This document shows, piece after piece, positions 35,333 to 44,083 of a DNA stretch of 64,000 nt; the first letter of the stretch is position 1; the number at the start of each line of letters is the position of its first letter. Source of the DNA: Methyloligella sp. GTDB taxonomy: Bacteria > Pseudomonadota > Alphaproteobacteria > Rhizobiales > HXMU1428-3. The DNA lies in assembly GCA_021604645.1 (NCBI GenBank), contig BQJJ01000005.1, positions 186,001 through 250,000 on the forward strand, written 5' to 3'. The notes under the pieces are model-generated. The model saw nothing but the letters and a program-made list of their open reading frames with translations. It did not search any database and had not been told where the DNA came from. The translations under genes and the position numbers were made by a program.

Positions 35333-36121
35333 TTAGGAGGAACGCACTAAATTCACGCCTGTTACAGCGCCTAAGTTAAAGAGACCAGCTAAATTAGCTG
35401 GAATGTCGAAAGATGGTTCGATTGCGATTGCCTGCTCGACAGACAGGGAAAAAGGATGCCCTTTGTAAAGGCTTTGTAAAAATTCAAATGTGCCCATTGA
35501 GACCTGATTAATAAGCACATCTAATTCAGGGCGAATGATTAATGCAGCTTCACCTTCATCCATATTCAGTCCTTTTAAAAACTCAGAGGGATTTTCTTGC
35601 TGGTGTGCTTGCCAAATGGTCACTATTGGATATTTACTTTTTATAAGCGAAACCGTTGGGTGAAATTCAAACTCCAAATTGGGCACGTCTTCTTCCGAAA
35701 ACTCTCCCAAGGCCGCAATTGTAACTGGGGTTGCATTAGCGCCGTGATAGGCCGTATTGCGATGCCATTCTATTTGGGCGACTTCGCTCAAATAGGGCAA
35801 TTCTTGAACCGGTGCGAACGTCTTTAAAAAGTCGGGGAATTCTTTGCCATAATTTATCATCACTGGCGATTGAGGCAAATGGGTTAAGGCGAACTCTCTG
35901 GCCATTGTTGCAAAGAAATCTTCTCCAACAATTTCCTCTACAACCGGATAGGTGCTGGCCAGAACTGAAATAAGACTTAGCGTGACGTTATTGCGGTAAA
36001 CACTAAAGCGTTTTTTAGGCACTACCCCATCTTTCAGCAGTTTAATGCCCGTTGGCACTTCGACTTCAAGATTTGCAAGTGCATTTGACACTGAAGATTG
36101 TAGCTTTGACCATTCGCTCAT
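35333..36121 (-). CDS. bufC: DUF2063 (BufC/HvfC-type) partner of the MNIO enzyme
   Basis: 262 aa. The N-terminal part has RFSVYRNNVTLSLISVLASTYPVVEEIVGEDFF, the core of the DUF2063 domain ('RxxVYRNN...AL...FP'), and PVMINYGKEFPDFL, PYLSEVAQIEWHRNTAYH follow. In bufferin systems this protein recruits the precursor peptide to the MNIO enzyme; the 'DNA-binding' label in some databases is not supported by function. It starts 1 nt after the bufB stop. Confidence 0.88.
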   Translation of the reverse strand: MSEWSKLQSSVSNALANLEVEVPTGIKLLKDGVVPKKRFSVYRNNVTLSLISVLASTYPVVEEIVGEDFFATMAREFALTHLPQSPVMINYGKEFPDFLKTFAPVQELPYLSEVAQIEWHRNTAYHGANATPVTIAALGEFSEEDVPNLEFEFHPTVSLIKSKYPIVTIWQAHQQENPSEFLKGLNMDEGEAALIIRPELDVLINQVSMGTFEFLQSLYKGHPFSLSVEQAIAIEPSFDIPANLAGLFNLGAVTGVNLVRSS

Positions 36122-36122
36122 T

Positions 36123-37061
36123 TTACGCCACTTGTTCTTTTAGAATTGGCTCTTTTAGATCAGACTCTTTATCTGGTGCATTCGTGGATGAAGTTTGGCT
36201 TTCATATTTTTGCAAAACTTCTTCAGCAAGTTGCGCTTCACTAAATAAAACGTCCCAGGTCGGCACGTCATTATCCCACTCGATTAAAGTGGCTACCGGC
36301 CCTTTTTGGCTAATCGCTTGATCATATAGTGCCCACACATCTTCTACGACTTTTCTGTCATGAGCGTCGATTAATAGGGGGTTGCCAAGATCATCTTCAT
36401 CAGGTGCATGTCCGCCCAGATGGATTTCACCGACGGCTTCCATTGGGAAATTTTTGATATAATCTTCAGGGCTGCGCTCATGATTGGTGCATGAGACATA
36501 AACATTATTCACATCTAGCAGCAAACCGCAGCCGGTGCGTTTAACAATCTCTTTTAAAAATTCAATTTCTGTAAAATCTTCTCGTTCAAAGCCAACATAA
36601 GTTGAGGGATTTTCTAGTAGTAGTTTTTGACCAAGCGTCTCTTGAATAAGGTCAATATGTTCAGAAACGGTTTGGCATGTTTCTTCTGTTAATGGCAATG
36701 GCAGCAAATCATTAAAGAAACCAGCTTCATGAGAAGACCAGGCTAAATGTTCTGAAAAACTCTCTGGCTGATAGCGGTCGACTAATTCTTTTACCCTGCT
36801 CAAATGCTCCTCAGATGGGGGAAGTGATCCACCAATTGAGAGGCCAACACCGTGGAGGCTTAGAGGATAGTTTTCTCTGATTTTTGTTAAGTAGTGATGG
36901 GGGGCACCGCCCGCTCCCATATAATTTTCGGGATGAACTTCAAACCAACCAATATCTGGAGATGTTTCACAGATGTCTTGATAATGCTCGCCTTTTAGGC
37001 CGACGCCAGCTTTTGCAGGTAATCTTGTTTGCTTGATTGTTGAAGTCTTGTTCATTTTCAA
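36123..37061 (-). CDS. bufB: MNIO family di-iron RiPP oxygenase (DUF692, BufB type)
   Basis: 312 aa TIM barrel. AGVGLKGEHYQDI is the typical start. Metal-site regions: WFEVHPENYM, LSLHGVGLSIGGSLPP, FSEHLAWSS, LLLENPSTYVGFE, GCGLLLDVNNVYVS, IHLGGHAPDED, LIDAHDRKV and IEWDNDVPTW, with the conserved Glu, His, Asp and Asn ligands in place. MNIO enzymes install thiooxazole or related modifications on Cys of a precursor; here the DUF2282 peptide gene just upstream is the expected substrate. Confidence 0.92.
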   Translation of the reverse strand: MKMNKTSTIKQTRLPAKAGVGLKGEHYQDICETSPDIGWFEVHPENYMGAGGAPHHYLTKIRENYPLSLHGVGLSIGGSLPPSEEHLSRVKELVDRYQPESFSEHLAWSSHEAGFFNDLLPLPLTEETCQTVSEHIDLIQETLGQKLLLENPSTYVGFEREDFTEIEFLKEIVKRTGCGLLLDVNNVYVSCTNHERSPEDYIKNFPMEAVGEIHLGGHAPDEDDLGNPLLIDAHDRKVVEDVWALYDQAISQKGPVATLIEWDNDVPTWDVLFSEAQLAEEVLQKYESQTSSTNAPDKESDLKEPILKEQVA

Positions 37062-37152
37062 CCTGTTCTTTACAGGAATAAGCTGTAATTCATCAGTTTT
37101 TAAATAATAAAACCTCCCTCCACCGCGCTAGCAGTGGAGGGAGATTAGAAAA

Positions 37153-37446
37153 TTAGCCGTTGTCACGATCTAATGCTTTAAGGCTACCTTTACGGCCACC
37201 TGGAAGTTCCATTTTTTCACATGTGCCTTTTGGTACATATGTCCAAGCGTTACCTTGATAGTCGATTGTAGATGTACCAGCACAGCTTGTGCCTTTACCT
37301 GCTGCACAGTCGTTTTTACCTTTTAGAGAAATGCCGTAGCACTTTTCATTATCAGCTGCACCAGCTGGTTTGATTTCTGCAGCACCTGTAAGTGCTGTTG
37401 CGACTGCGCCTGCTAGGATAGCTGCTGAGATTGTAGATTTTGACAT
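37153..37446 (-). CDS. bufA: Bufferin precursor (DUF2282, BufA family)
   Basis: 97 aa with an N-terminal signal ([20 protein letters not shown], cleavage near the following AGA). The mature part has [19 protein letters not shown], then SCAG, and [13 protein letters not shown]: four Cys in the conserved DUF2282 spacing. Family members are modified by the MNIO enzyme, exported to the periplasm, and buffer copper or other metals. First gene of bufA-bufB-bufC-doxX; strong GGAGAC ribosome-binding site. Confidence 0.9.
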   Translation of the reverse strand: MSKSTISAAILAGAVATALTGAAEIKPAGAADNEKCYGISLKGKNDCAAGKGTSCAGTSTIDYQGNAWTYVPKGTCEKMELPGGRKGSLKALDRDNG

Positions 37447-37587
37447 TGACGTCTCCTTTTATATTTAAGTGTAAGTTATAAAAACTTCAGTTCCCACATT
37501 TCATTCGGAATATGTCCAAATTAGAGAACTCTTTTGAGAATTTCATCAAACATATTGTAACAAGACTGTGAGAACACGTGAGGAAGG

Positions 37588-37640
37588 GGCTGTTTTACTT
37601 ATAAAAACAGCCTTTAAAACACTATTCCATATGAAATAGT
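37588..37640. promoter_or_regulatory. Hairpin and 20-bp imperfect palindrome upstream of bufA
   Basis: A 9-bp stem GGCTGTTTT (37588-37596) with AAAACAGCC (37604-37612), then ACTATTCCATATGAAATAGT at 37621-37640, which is symmetric except for one pair. They lie 140-195 bp upstream of bufA and could be an upstream terminator or a regulator site. No promoter boxes could be assigned by eye. Confidence 0.35.
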
Positions 37641-37743
37641 ACATCCTCACGAAATTCCTCTAATTTGCGAGACTGATAAACAACTTTGATGATTTTACGA
37701 CTAAATTTCCACAATTTCTTATTGAATGTGTTTTTCTCTATTT

Positions 37744-37918
37744 CTCTCACGCCTATTCCAAGCGCTAATGGCGCTTGGGCCTACGAGGTGCGGCGCTTTT
37801 TATGCGATCAGCTTATCCGTTCTCACAAAGCTCTGCTCGGGCTGATCTTGTGCACCGGGCTTCGCTGTCGCCTCGCCATGTCCCTCAGCCCGAAGTGGGC
37901 TGAGCTCCTTCTTCGTAT
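37744..37918 (+). repeat. Family B copy B4 with ~50-bp internal insertion
   Basis: CTCTCACGCCTATTC, hairpin 1 CCAAGCGC/GCGCTTGG, CCTACGAGGTGCGGCGCT. Then an extra stretch (about 37797-37851) that itself forms GATCAGC/GCTGATC. Then CACCGGGCTTCGCTG, GCCATGTCC, hairpin 3 CAGCCC/GGGCTG, and the tail CTCCTTCTTCGTAT. The insertion sits where hairpin 2 would be. Confidence 0.8.
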
Positions 37919-38000
37919 GGAAAGATAACGCTAGTGGCTTTAAGTGTATATAGAGGACCTCTGAGAGAAATAACTTCTTACAACACAAAAATCTTATTTT

Positions 38001-38121
38001 ACGAAGAAGGAATGACGCCACTTCGGCGTCAGGACATGACGCTTTTGGCGTCCGGTGCTTAGCGCCGCACCTCGTAGGCAGACAGCGCGGTTGTTGGTGG
38101 GCAACCTAAAGCGCAACTAAA
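38001..38121 (-). repeat. Family A copy A3 plus family B copy B5, reversed
   Basis: The only pair in the opposite orientation. Read on the minus strand: TTTAG, A3 (38121-38094: outer GCGC/GCGC, inner GGTTG/CAACC), then CCTACGAGGTGCGGCGCTAA, GACGCC/GGCGTC, CATGTCC, hairpin 3 TGACGCC/GGCGTCA, CTTCTTCGT. The first B hairpin is missing and A is fused in its place. With B4 it makes a large inverted repeat around 37919-38000. Confidence 0.8.
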
Positions 38122-38145
38122 AATCCGTGAAAGAAAATAAGAACC

Positions 38146-40200
38146 TTAATTAAAAAAGCCGATGTTTTCGCTGTTGCCTGGTTTGGTTTGGCTGACTTCT
38201 TTTAAAAGAGCGATCAGACGATCCATATCTTTGGTTGCACCTAGTACTTCAGCTTGCTTTTTCACCTGAGCGAAATCACCTGGCGTTAAATTTTCAAACT
38301 TCAACCCATGCTCGGGAACATTGGAAAGATTGAAAAAGACTTTATACGCCATCGCAAGCGCGACTTTATCCATAAAGTTAAATCGTACATGGAAAGTGAA
38401 ACGGCGCAATGAAGCGGTGTCCAGTCGATCCATCAAATTTGTGGTGAAGCAAACCGGCAAAGAATGTTCTTCCATCCATGTGAGCATTTCGTTCACTTGG
38501 GTAACCTCCCAAGAACGAGAGGCTTCCTGCCTTGAATAAAGAAAACTATCTGCTTCATCAAAAATCAAAAATGCATTGGCTTCTCTGGCCTCGAGGAATG
38601 CGTCAGCGATTTGTTTCTCGGTTTCACCAACAAAGGCTGAGAAAATATCTGACGCGCGTTTTTGAATGACTTCCAAGCCAAGCTCTTTCGCTAAAAAGCG
38701 TGCGTAAGCTGACTTGCCTGTGCCTGGAGGGCCTGAGAGACAAAGAGAGAAATTCAACTTACCCGAAGATTTTAACTGACCCGACAGGTCATGAATATCA
38801 CGGCTAGCTTTTGATAATTTCGGATCATACACAAAATCTTCTGGCTTACGTCTAGCCTGAAGCCCAGAAACAGCTCTTGTAATACCTTGGGCCGCGCGCT
38901 CAACTTCGCTCGCTCCGCCTTTAGAATATTTTGCAACTTTAAGTGCGTTTTCCATTATAGCTGGTGTGGCATCAAGCTTTTGCGCAAGATTTGAAATCTC
39001 TTCCTTGGTAAGCTTAACTCCAATTCTTTCCGACATTCTTTCAATGATACGGCGGCGCTGTGATGTTGGCGGCGATTTTAATTCGAAAGCTAAAATCATA
39101 CGACGCAGAATGGCTGCATCAATGTCACTGATATTATTTGATGTCCAAAGGATCGGAACAGGATTGTTTTCAAGCAAACGGTTGAGATAAACTTTCGATC
39201 CGCCTCTTCTGATAAGCTGCAAAGCAATATCTTCCATCTCATCAAACAGGATCGCAGCGTTTTTAGCTCCTCTGAGCAAGCTGATGGCAAAGACCAAATC
39301 TGACAGGCGCCCTTTTCGATCAACTTCACCTTCAGCGCCGACATCTTCACCGGCTGCGTAAATAGAAAGCCCCGCTTTTTTAGCCGCAACTTTTGTTAGC
39401 TCTGTTTTGCCTGACCCTGGAGGGCCGTATAAAAGGATATTAACACCCTTAGCTTTTTCAGACACGGCTCCTTTGAGGACATTACATATTAGATCACGAT
39501 CTCCTTTGATGTGATCATAATCCGTTAATTCAATGTTTGCTGTGAGAGGTGCGCCGAGCAATGCTTCGCGCATTTGGTCAAACTTTTTAAACCTTTGATC
39601 AAGGCAAGCGTCTAACCTTGAGGTAATAGCAAAATGTCCACCTGGCCCCGAAAGTTCACCGCCTTCATTTTTTAATTGCAACAATCCGGCTGCGACCATA
39701 TCTCCTGCCGGCCCTGTGAAGCGCTCAACATCATTTACGCTCAGATCCGTTAACAGAGCAAGTGAACGACTGAGTGGCCCGATGGATTCGGTCACCGAAT
39801 TACACAAATATTGGACTTGATCAAACCTATGGAAACACGCGATGAGGCCAACGATTTCCTGACATTTTGGATCAAGCTCAAGAGCTTTGGTTAAATTTTT
39901 GATGTTGGTCCACATTGGCTCAGGCCAACCGGTTTTATTCGACGCTTCTTCGAGCATATCTAGAATTTCATCACGATGCTCTAGAAAGGCACTGTTGAAA
40001 TCTGCCTGACTGAAGCTTGAAGAGTATATATTGCCAATAGCTCCGCTAAGCTTTTTCGGCAAAGGCAGGGAGAGCATTTCTGTACGATCGTTTAACCAAT
40101 ATAGAATGTAACGTGCTGCTCGGGTCGGAATATGATCAGCTCGCAAGACACGGTGCAAATATTTTGCAACCAGTCCGCGTTCAATATCTTCTGATGCCAT
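38146..40200 (-). CDS. Tandem AAA ATPase
   Basis: 684 aa with two AAA modules. Module 1: Walker A GPPGSGKT at 259-266, Walker B AILFDEME at 316-323, then a sensor region LWTSNNISDIDAAILRR. Module 2: Walker A GPPGTGKS at 490-497, Walker B FLIFDEAD at 543-550, then CFTTNLMDRLDTASLRRFTF with the Arg finger pair. The first ~230 residues are helical and unlike known adaptors. It resembles Cdc48/p97-type two-ring remodelers in layout, but its N-domain is different and no substrate is suggested by neighbours. Flanked on both sides by repeat clusters. Confidence 0.85.
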   Translation of the reverse strand: MASEDIERGLVAKYLHRVLRADHIPTRAARYILYWLNDRTEMLSLPLPKKLSGAIGNIYSSSFSQADFNSAFLEHRDEILDMLEEASNKTGWPEPMWTNIKNLTKALELDPKCQEIVGLIACFHRFDQVQYLCNSVTESIGPLSRSLALLTDLSVNDVERFTGPAGDMVAAGLLQLKNEGGELSGPGGHFAITSRLDACLDQRFKKFDQMREALLGAPLTANIELTDYDHIKGDRDLICNVLKGAVSEKAKGVNILLYGPPGSGKTELTKVAAKKAGLSIYAAGEDVGAEGEVDRKGRLSDLVFAISLLRGAKNAAILFDEMEDIALQLIRRGGSKVYLNRLLENNPVPILWTSNNISDIDAAILRRMILAFELKSPPTSQRRRIIERMSERIGVKLTKEEISNLAQKLDATPAIMENALKVAKYSKGGASEVERAAQGITRAVSGLQARRKPEDFVYDPKLSKASRDIHDLSGQLKSSGKLNFSLCLSGPPGTGKSAYARFLAKELGLEVIQKRASDIFSAFVGETEKQIADAFLEAREANAFLIFDEADSFLYSRQEASRSWEVTQVNEMLTWMEEHSLPVCFTTNLMDRLDTASLRRFTFHVRFNFMDKVALAMAYKVFFNLSNVPEHGLKFENLTPGDFAQVKKQAEVLGATKDMDRLIALLKEVSQTKPGNSENIGFFN

Positions 40201-40226
40201 AAACTTACTCCAAACCTATCTCTTTT

Positions 40227-40393
40227 TTAGCGTGGCTTCACGTTTCCCACCAGAAACCGCCACTTTTAGCGTGGCTTCAGTTTCCCACCAGAAACCGCCA
40301 CGAGCAACTGCTCTTTTATAGTTGCGCTTTAGATGCCCACAAAGCATCCGCGCTTTTTAGTTGCGCTTCAGATGCCCACAAAGCACCCGCGCT
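40227..40393 (+). repeat. Four family A copies (A4-A7) in tandem pairs
   Basis: A4 (40227-40264) and A5 (40266-40302) have outer stem GTGGC/GCCAC and inner GTTTC/GAAAC around CCACCA. A6 (40317-40354) and A7 (40357-40393) have outer GCGC/GCGC and inner GATGC with GCATC (A6) or GCACC (A7) around CCACAAA. Every copy is preceded by TTAG or ATAG. The change from GTTTC/GAAAC to GATGC/GCATC keeps pairing, which is the clearest covariation in the window. They lie upstream of the AAA ATPase gene. Confidence 0.85.
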
Positions 40394-40857
40394 GATTAAA
40401 GTTCTTTTTGTAACATGTTACAAATTAAATTTCTTTTCTTCATTAAGCTCATACCTCAGATCGGAGAACTCATCCGAATTAATTTATTCAATGGTAAAAT
40501 TTGTATCTTGGAGGCGTTTCAAAAATTCCAAGTGGCAAATCCACTTTTTTGGTTAAATTCATAATTTCACGACTAAAACACATGCAAGAGTTGCCTAATC
40601 ACGTAGTAAAACTCGTGCAAAATGAAGCTTTTCATCACTTGAACTTATGAAGATTTAGTTAAGACATATTGGTAAGAGGTTAATTCAGCGCCTTAACTTG
40701 TTTATTATTATACATAAAAATGGCAAAAAACCTATTGTGTGGAACTTTTATTTTTCGTTTCAAAGCAAGTTATTTTAAGCTTAAGTTTTTATTGCGTTAT
40801 TTTAGCATTTACCACTCTGACTGAATGTGGATAGATTTATTTAAAAGGGGCACTGCT
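40394..40857. other. 464-bp AT-rich gap, no gene seen
   Basis: Between the A4-A7 repeats and the EVE gene. No reading frame with protein character, no palindrome longer than a few bases and no RNA gene could be recognised. It must carry the promoters of the divergent AAA and EVE genes. Confidence 0.5.
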
Positions 40858-41286
40858 TTGAAATATTGGTTGTTTAAATCTGAACCGAACACTTGGTCTT
40901 GGGAAGATCAAAAAGCTAAGGGCAAAAAGGGTGAAGAGTGGGATGGTGTGCGAAACTATCAAGCACGCAACAATATGAGAGAAATGAAAAAGGGTGACCT
41001 TGGTTTCTTCTATCATTCTATTAAAGAAAAAAGTGTTGTGGGCATTGTCGAAGTTTTACATGAGGCTCATCAAGATTCGACAACTGAAGATGAGCGGTGG
41101 GAATGCGTCGATGTGATGGCTGTTACTGATTTCCCAGAGCCTGTTACATTAGATCAAATTAAAGCTGAACCAAAACTTGAGAAAATGATTTTGGTTAATA
41201 ATTCTCGGCTTTCAGTGCAGCCTGTTCTTAAATCTGAGTGGAAATTAATTTGCAAAATGGGTGGCTTGAAAAACCCTCCTCTTTAA
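40858..41286 (+). CDS. EVE domain protein
   Basis: About 142 aa from a TTG at 40858, which has AAAAGGGG 7 nt upstream and gives (M)KYWLFKSEPNTWSWEDQ, the standard EVE start. The ORF can be extended to 40825 only by ignoring this. WDGVRNYQARNNMREMKKGD and FFYHSIKEKSVVGIVEV are EVE hallmarks (PUA-like fold binding modified bases in RNA or DNA). Single gene; exact ligand unknown. Confidence 0.9.
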   Translation: MKYWLFKSEPNTWSWEDQKAKGKKGEEWDGVRNYQARNNMREMKKGDLGFFYHSIKEKSVVGIVEVLHEAHQDSTTEDERWECVDVMAVTDFPEPVTLDQIKAEPKLEKMILVNNSRLSVQPVLKSEWKLICKMGGLKNPPL

Positions 41287-41386
41287 AATTAATCCTATCA
41301 AAAACCGTTCTGACGAAAAGAGATGGTATCTTTTACGTTAGTGCTTTAAAATTGAACTGTTTTTATCATGTCAGGAGACGTCGCTT

Positions 41387-41815
41387 ATGGATTTTGTAGG
41401 ACAAAGTACGATTGCTATATTGGTGGCAGCATTTGTAGGATTTGTTATCGGTGGAATTTGGTATGGTGTTTTGGGCAATGTCTGGATGAAGGCAGCTTCT
41501 ATTGACCCTGCTGATATGGTTGATGAGAATGGCAACAAGAAAATGCCCGTTATTCCTATGGTTCTAGCCGCTCTTGCGAATTTGGTGCTTGCGATTACAC
41601 TTTCAGGTTTGATGGGACATATGGTTGTTGATGTCAGGCATGGTCTCATCACCGCCGCCTTCATTGCTCTTGGGTTTATCTTGCCTACGTTATTGGTGAA
41701 TTATAGCTTTCAAGGGCGGCCGCTTAGTCTAACATTGATTGATGCTGGACATTGGCTCCTCGTATTATTAGTAATGGGGGCAATTATCGGCTTTATTGGG
41801 GTTGAAACTCAATAG
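41387..41815 (+). CDS. DUF1761 family membrane protein
   Basis: 142 aa, four membrane helices. AFVGFVIGGIWYGVLGNVWM is the DUF1761 signature in helix 1, and a polar loop with the conserved Asp residues follows. Function unknown. A CAGGAGA ribosome-binding site precedes the ATG. Confidence 0.82.
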   Translation: MDFVGQSTIAILVAAFVGFVIGGIWYGVLGNVWMKAASIDPADMVDENGNKKMPVIPMVLAALANLVLAITLSGLMGHMVVDVRHGLITAAFIALGFILPTLLVNYSFQGRPLSLTLIDAGHWLLVLLVMGAIIGFIGVETQ

Positions 41816-41931
41816 CTTAGCCATATATAAACTCTTCATGAAACTTCTGTTCTTGAGACTTTATGCTTTAAGAGCTAGATACATTTTGTCTTATTTTACT
41901 TTTTTGATTTTACTTGAGTTGGGAATTTCAA

Positions 41932-42204
41932 ATGGCAGTTATAACTGTTTATACCGGATTTGCATGTAGTTTTTGTCAGCGTGCGAAAATGCTTCTTACT
42001 CATAAAGGTGTTGAATTTACTGAAATTAACGTTGCTCAAAACCCTGATCAACGCCCTATCATGATGGAGCGTGCTTCAGGTGCACGCACTGTGCCGCAAA
42101 TTTTTATTGATGACTTACATGTTGGCGGCTGTGATGACCTTTATGCCCTTGACCGTGCCGGCAATCTGGACGGTCTTTTAGGTTTAGAGGCTAATCCCAA
42201 TTAG
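41932..42204 (+). CDS. grxC: Glutaredoxin 3
   Basis: About 90 aa from the ATG at 41932 (MAVITVYTGFACSFCQRAKM). The preceding TTG at 41914 is not needed. The redox site is CSFC instead of the common CPYC; ARTVPQIFIDDLHVGGCDDLYAL holds the TVP glutathione site and the GG-D region. It reduces disulfides with glutathione. It is 76 bp upstream of the nitrilase gene; glutaredoxin - nitrilase - DUF1178 is a common alphaproteobacterial order. Confidence 0.92.
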   Translation: MAVITVYTGFACSFCQRAKMLLTHKGVEFTEINVAQNPDQRPIMMERASGARTVPQIFIDDLHVGGCDDLYALDRAGNLDGLLGLEANPN

Positions 42205-42280
42205 GAACTAGAAACATCGAATTTGACTGTAAACATTTTGCATATACTTCAGTTCAAGTTTTGCGCTTGGAGGCAAGATA

Positions 42281-43195
42281 ATGGCAGCTTACCTTTCAGA
42301 AACGACAGAAACATCCACACTCACAGTTGCGCTTATCCAGATGACATCTGGTAAAACGCTTGAGAAAAACTTTGAATTTTTAAGTGAACAAATTGACGAA
42401 GCGGTTAAACAGGGGGCGACTTACATACAATCTCCTGAAAACAGTTTGCTTATGGAATTGAACCCCAAAGAAGTTGCTCGCATCACTCAAAGTGAAATTT
42501 ATAAAGACGCCCTACAACAGTTATTTCTAAAAGCTGCTGCTCAAAAAATTTGGCTGCATATCGGCTCAGCTGCTGTTCCCCTCACTGATCAAAATGTAGG
42601 AAATGGCAAATTTAAGTTTGCCAATCGCTCTTACCTTATTGGCCCGGATTATTCTCCGGCAACAGCTGAGACGCATTCATTTTTTTATGATAAAATTCAT
42701 ATGTTTGATGTGACTTTGCCGAATGGTGAGAATTATAACGAGTCGGCCTCTTATCAAGCTGGAGAGAAAAGTGTTGTTGCTGGTTGTGATTTCAGTAACA
42801 CCCACGGATCTATAAACATTTCAACCAAGCTTGGTATGACCATTTGCTACGACTTACGTTTTCCAGCGCTGTTTCGTCACCTGGCTTGCTCTGGCGCTGA
42901 AATTATTAGCGTGCCTGCAGCCTTTACGAAAACCACTGGCGAAGCGCATTGGCATGTCTTATTGCGTGCAAGGGCTATTGAAACGGGGTGTTTTATGGTG
43001 GCGGCTGGGCAAACCGGAAGACATGATAATGGCCGGGAAACTTTTGGCCATAGCTTGGTTATTTCGCCCTGGGGCGACATTTTATTAGATGCAGGAACAA
43101 AGCCTGGGGTCTATAGTTGCCAGATAGACTTAAGACAAGTTGAAAGAACACGACAAATCGTGCCATCTTTAAGCCATGGCAAAGACTTTCAATAA
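42281..43195 (+). CDS. Carbon-nitrogen hydrolase (nitrilase superfamily, Nit1/Nit2-like)
   Basis: 304 aa. The Glu-Lys-Cys triad is visible as QSPENSLL (Glu), FYDKIHMFDV (Lys) and MTICYDLRFP (Cys). This branch includes omega-amidases and deaminated-glutathione amidases. Since it follows a glutaredoxin gene, repair of deaminated glutathione is an attractive but unproven role. Confidence 0.9.
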   Translation: MAAYLSETTETSTLTVALIQMTSGKTLEKNFEFLSEQIDEAVKQGATYIQSPENSLLMELNPKEVARITQSEIYKDALQQLFLKAAAQKIWLHIGSAAVPLTDQNVGNGKFKFANRSYLIGPDYSPATAETHSFFYDKIHMFDVTLPNGENYNESASYQAGEKSVVAGCDFSNTHGSINISTKLGMTICYDLRFPALFRHLACSGAEIISVPAAFTKTTGEAHWHVLLRARAIETGCFMVAAGQTGRHDNGRETFGHSLVISPWGDILLDAGTKPGVYSCQIDLRQVERTRQIVPSLSHGKDFQ

Positions 43196-43288
43196 GTTTA
43201 AAGTTTCTGGCAATAACTTGTAGATTTTATGCTTGGTTTTGTTTTTGATTACATCCTTAGCAAAGGACTGAATTTTGAGGACTGCTTT

Positions 43289-43720
43289 ATGATCCGCTAT
43301 CAACTTATTTGCAAATGTAAATATGAGTTTGAATCGTGGTTTCGCTCGAGCTCTGATTTCGACCAGCAATGCAAGCGGGGTTTGTTGTCATGCCCTTCAT
43401 GTGGTGGATCGGATGTTTCTAAAGCATTGATGGCTCCCAATGTCAGCACGTCGCGTAAGAAGAAACAAATATCCGCGAAAAAAGCCGAAGCTGGTGCACT
43501 TCAGGAATTAAACACTGCTATTCGTAATTACCGTGATCACGTTACTGAATCAGCTGACTATGTCGGCGATCGCTTTGCAACTGAGGCTCGTAAAATCCAT
43601 TATGGTGAGGAACCAACACGAGGAATTTATGGCGAAGCACAAGTGAGTGAGATTAAAGAGCTTCATGAAGAAGGTGTTGATGTGATGCCACTGCCTTCAC
43701 TGCCAGAAGATAAAAACTAG
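43289..43720 (+). CDS. DUF1178 family zinc-finger-like protein
   Basis: About 143 aa from the ATG at 43289 (MIRYQLICKCKYEFESWFRS), preceded by GAGGA; the frame is open to 43229. CKCKYEFESWFRSSSDFDQQ with LLSCPSCGGSDVSKALMAPN is diagnostic: two Cys pairs that could bind a metal. Function unknown. End of the grxC-nitrilase-DUF1178 run. Confidence 0.9.
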   Translation: MIRYQLICKCKYEFESWFRSSSDFDQQCKRGLLSCPSCGGSDVSKALMAPNVSTSRKKKQISAKKAEAGALQELNTAIRNYRDHVTESADYVGDRFATEARKIHYGEEPTRGIYGEAQVSEIKELHEEGVDVMPLPSLPEDKN

Positions 43721-43733
43721 ATTGCTTTTCTCT

Positions 43734-43856
43734 CTCTCACGGCTATTCCATGAGCAAAGTTCATGGGCCTACGAGGTGCTGCGCTTTTAGGAGCTTCAGT
43801 TGCCCACCAGCAACCTCTTTCTAGTTGCACTTCAGATGCCCACTCGCATCCGCGCT
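43734..43856 (+). repeat. Truncated family B copy B6 with family A copies A8 and A9
   Basis: B6 (43734-43786) keeps only CTCTCACGGCTATTC, hairpin 1 CATGA/TCATG and CCTACGAGGTGCTGCGC. It is then cut by A8 (43787-43817: inner GTTGC/GCAAC). A9 (43821-43856) has inner GATGC/GCATC around CCACTC and ends CGCGCT. The break in B6 is at the same place as the insertion in B4. The rest of the 351-bp gap to cysH shows nothing recognisable. Confidence 0.75.
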
Positions 43857-44083
43857 ATCCAAACTTGATAAATTTTGCTGTTTTTGGCAATTTTTTAGTG
43901 GAATTGCTTTCTTCATCTGACCGTTAGATTATGAAAATTTATTCCAACACCTTATACAAACCGGAATATTAATCCTTTTTAGCCCCAAGCTATTGCATTT
44001 TCGTAGAATATTCACCTAATTAGTGTAAAACAAACCGTGTAGTTGAAGCTACATTAGATGATTGCTGTAGATTGGCCGTGAAG

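Noticed and set aside
40227..40393. CRISPR-like array
   Set aside because: The units are short imperfect hairpins with almost no spacer between them, stems vary between units and no cas gene is near. They are family A repeats.
43857..44083. SAM or other riboswitch before cysH
   Set aside because: No conserved riboswitch core or matching helices could be traced in the sequence.
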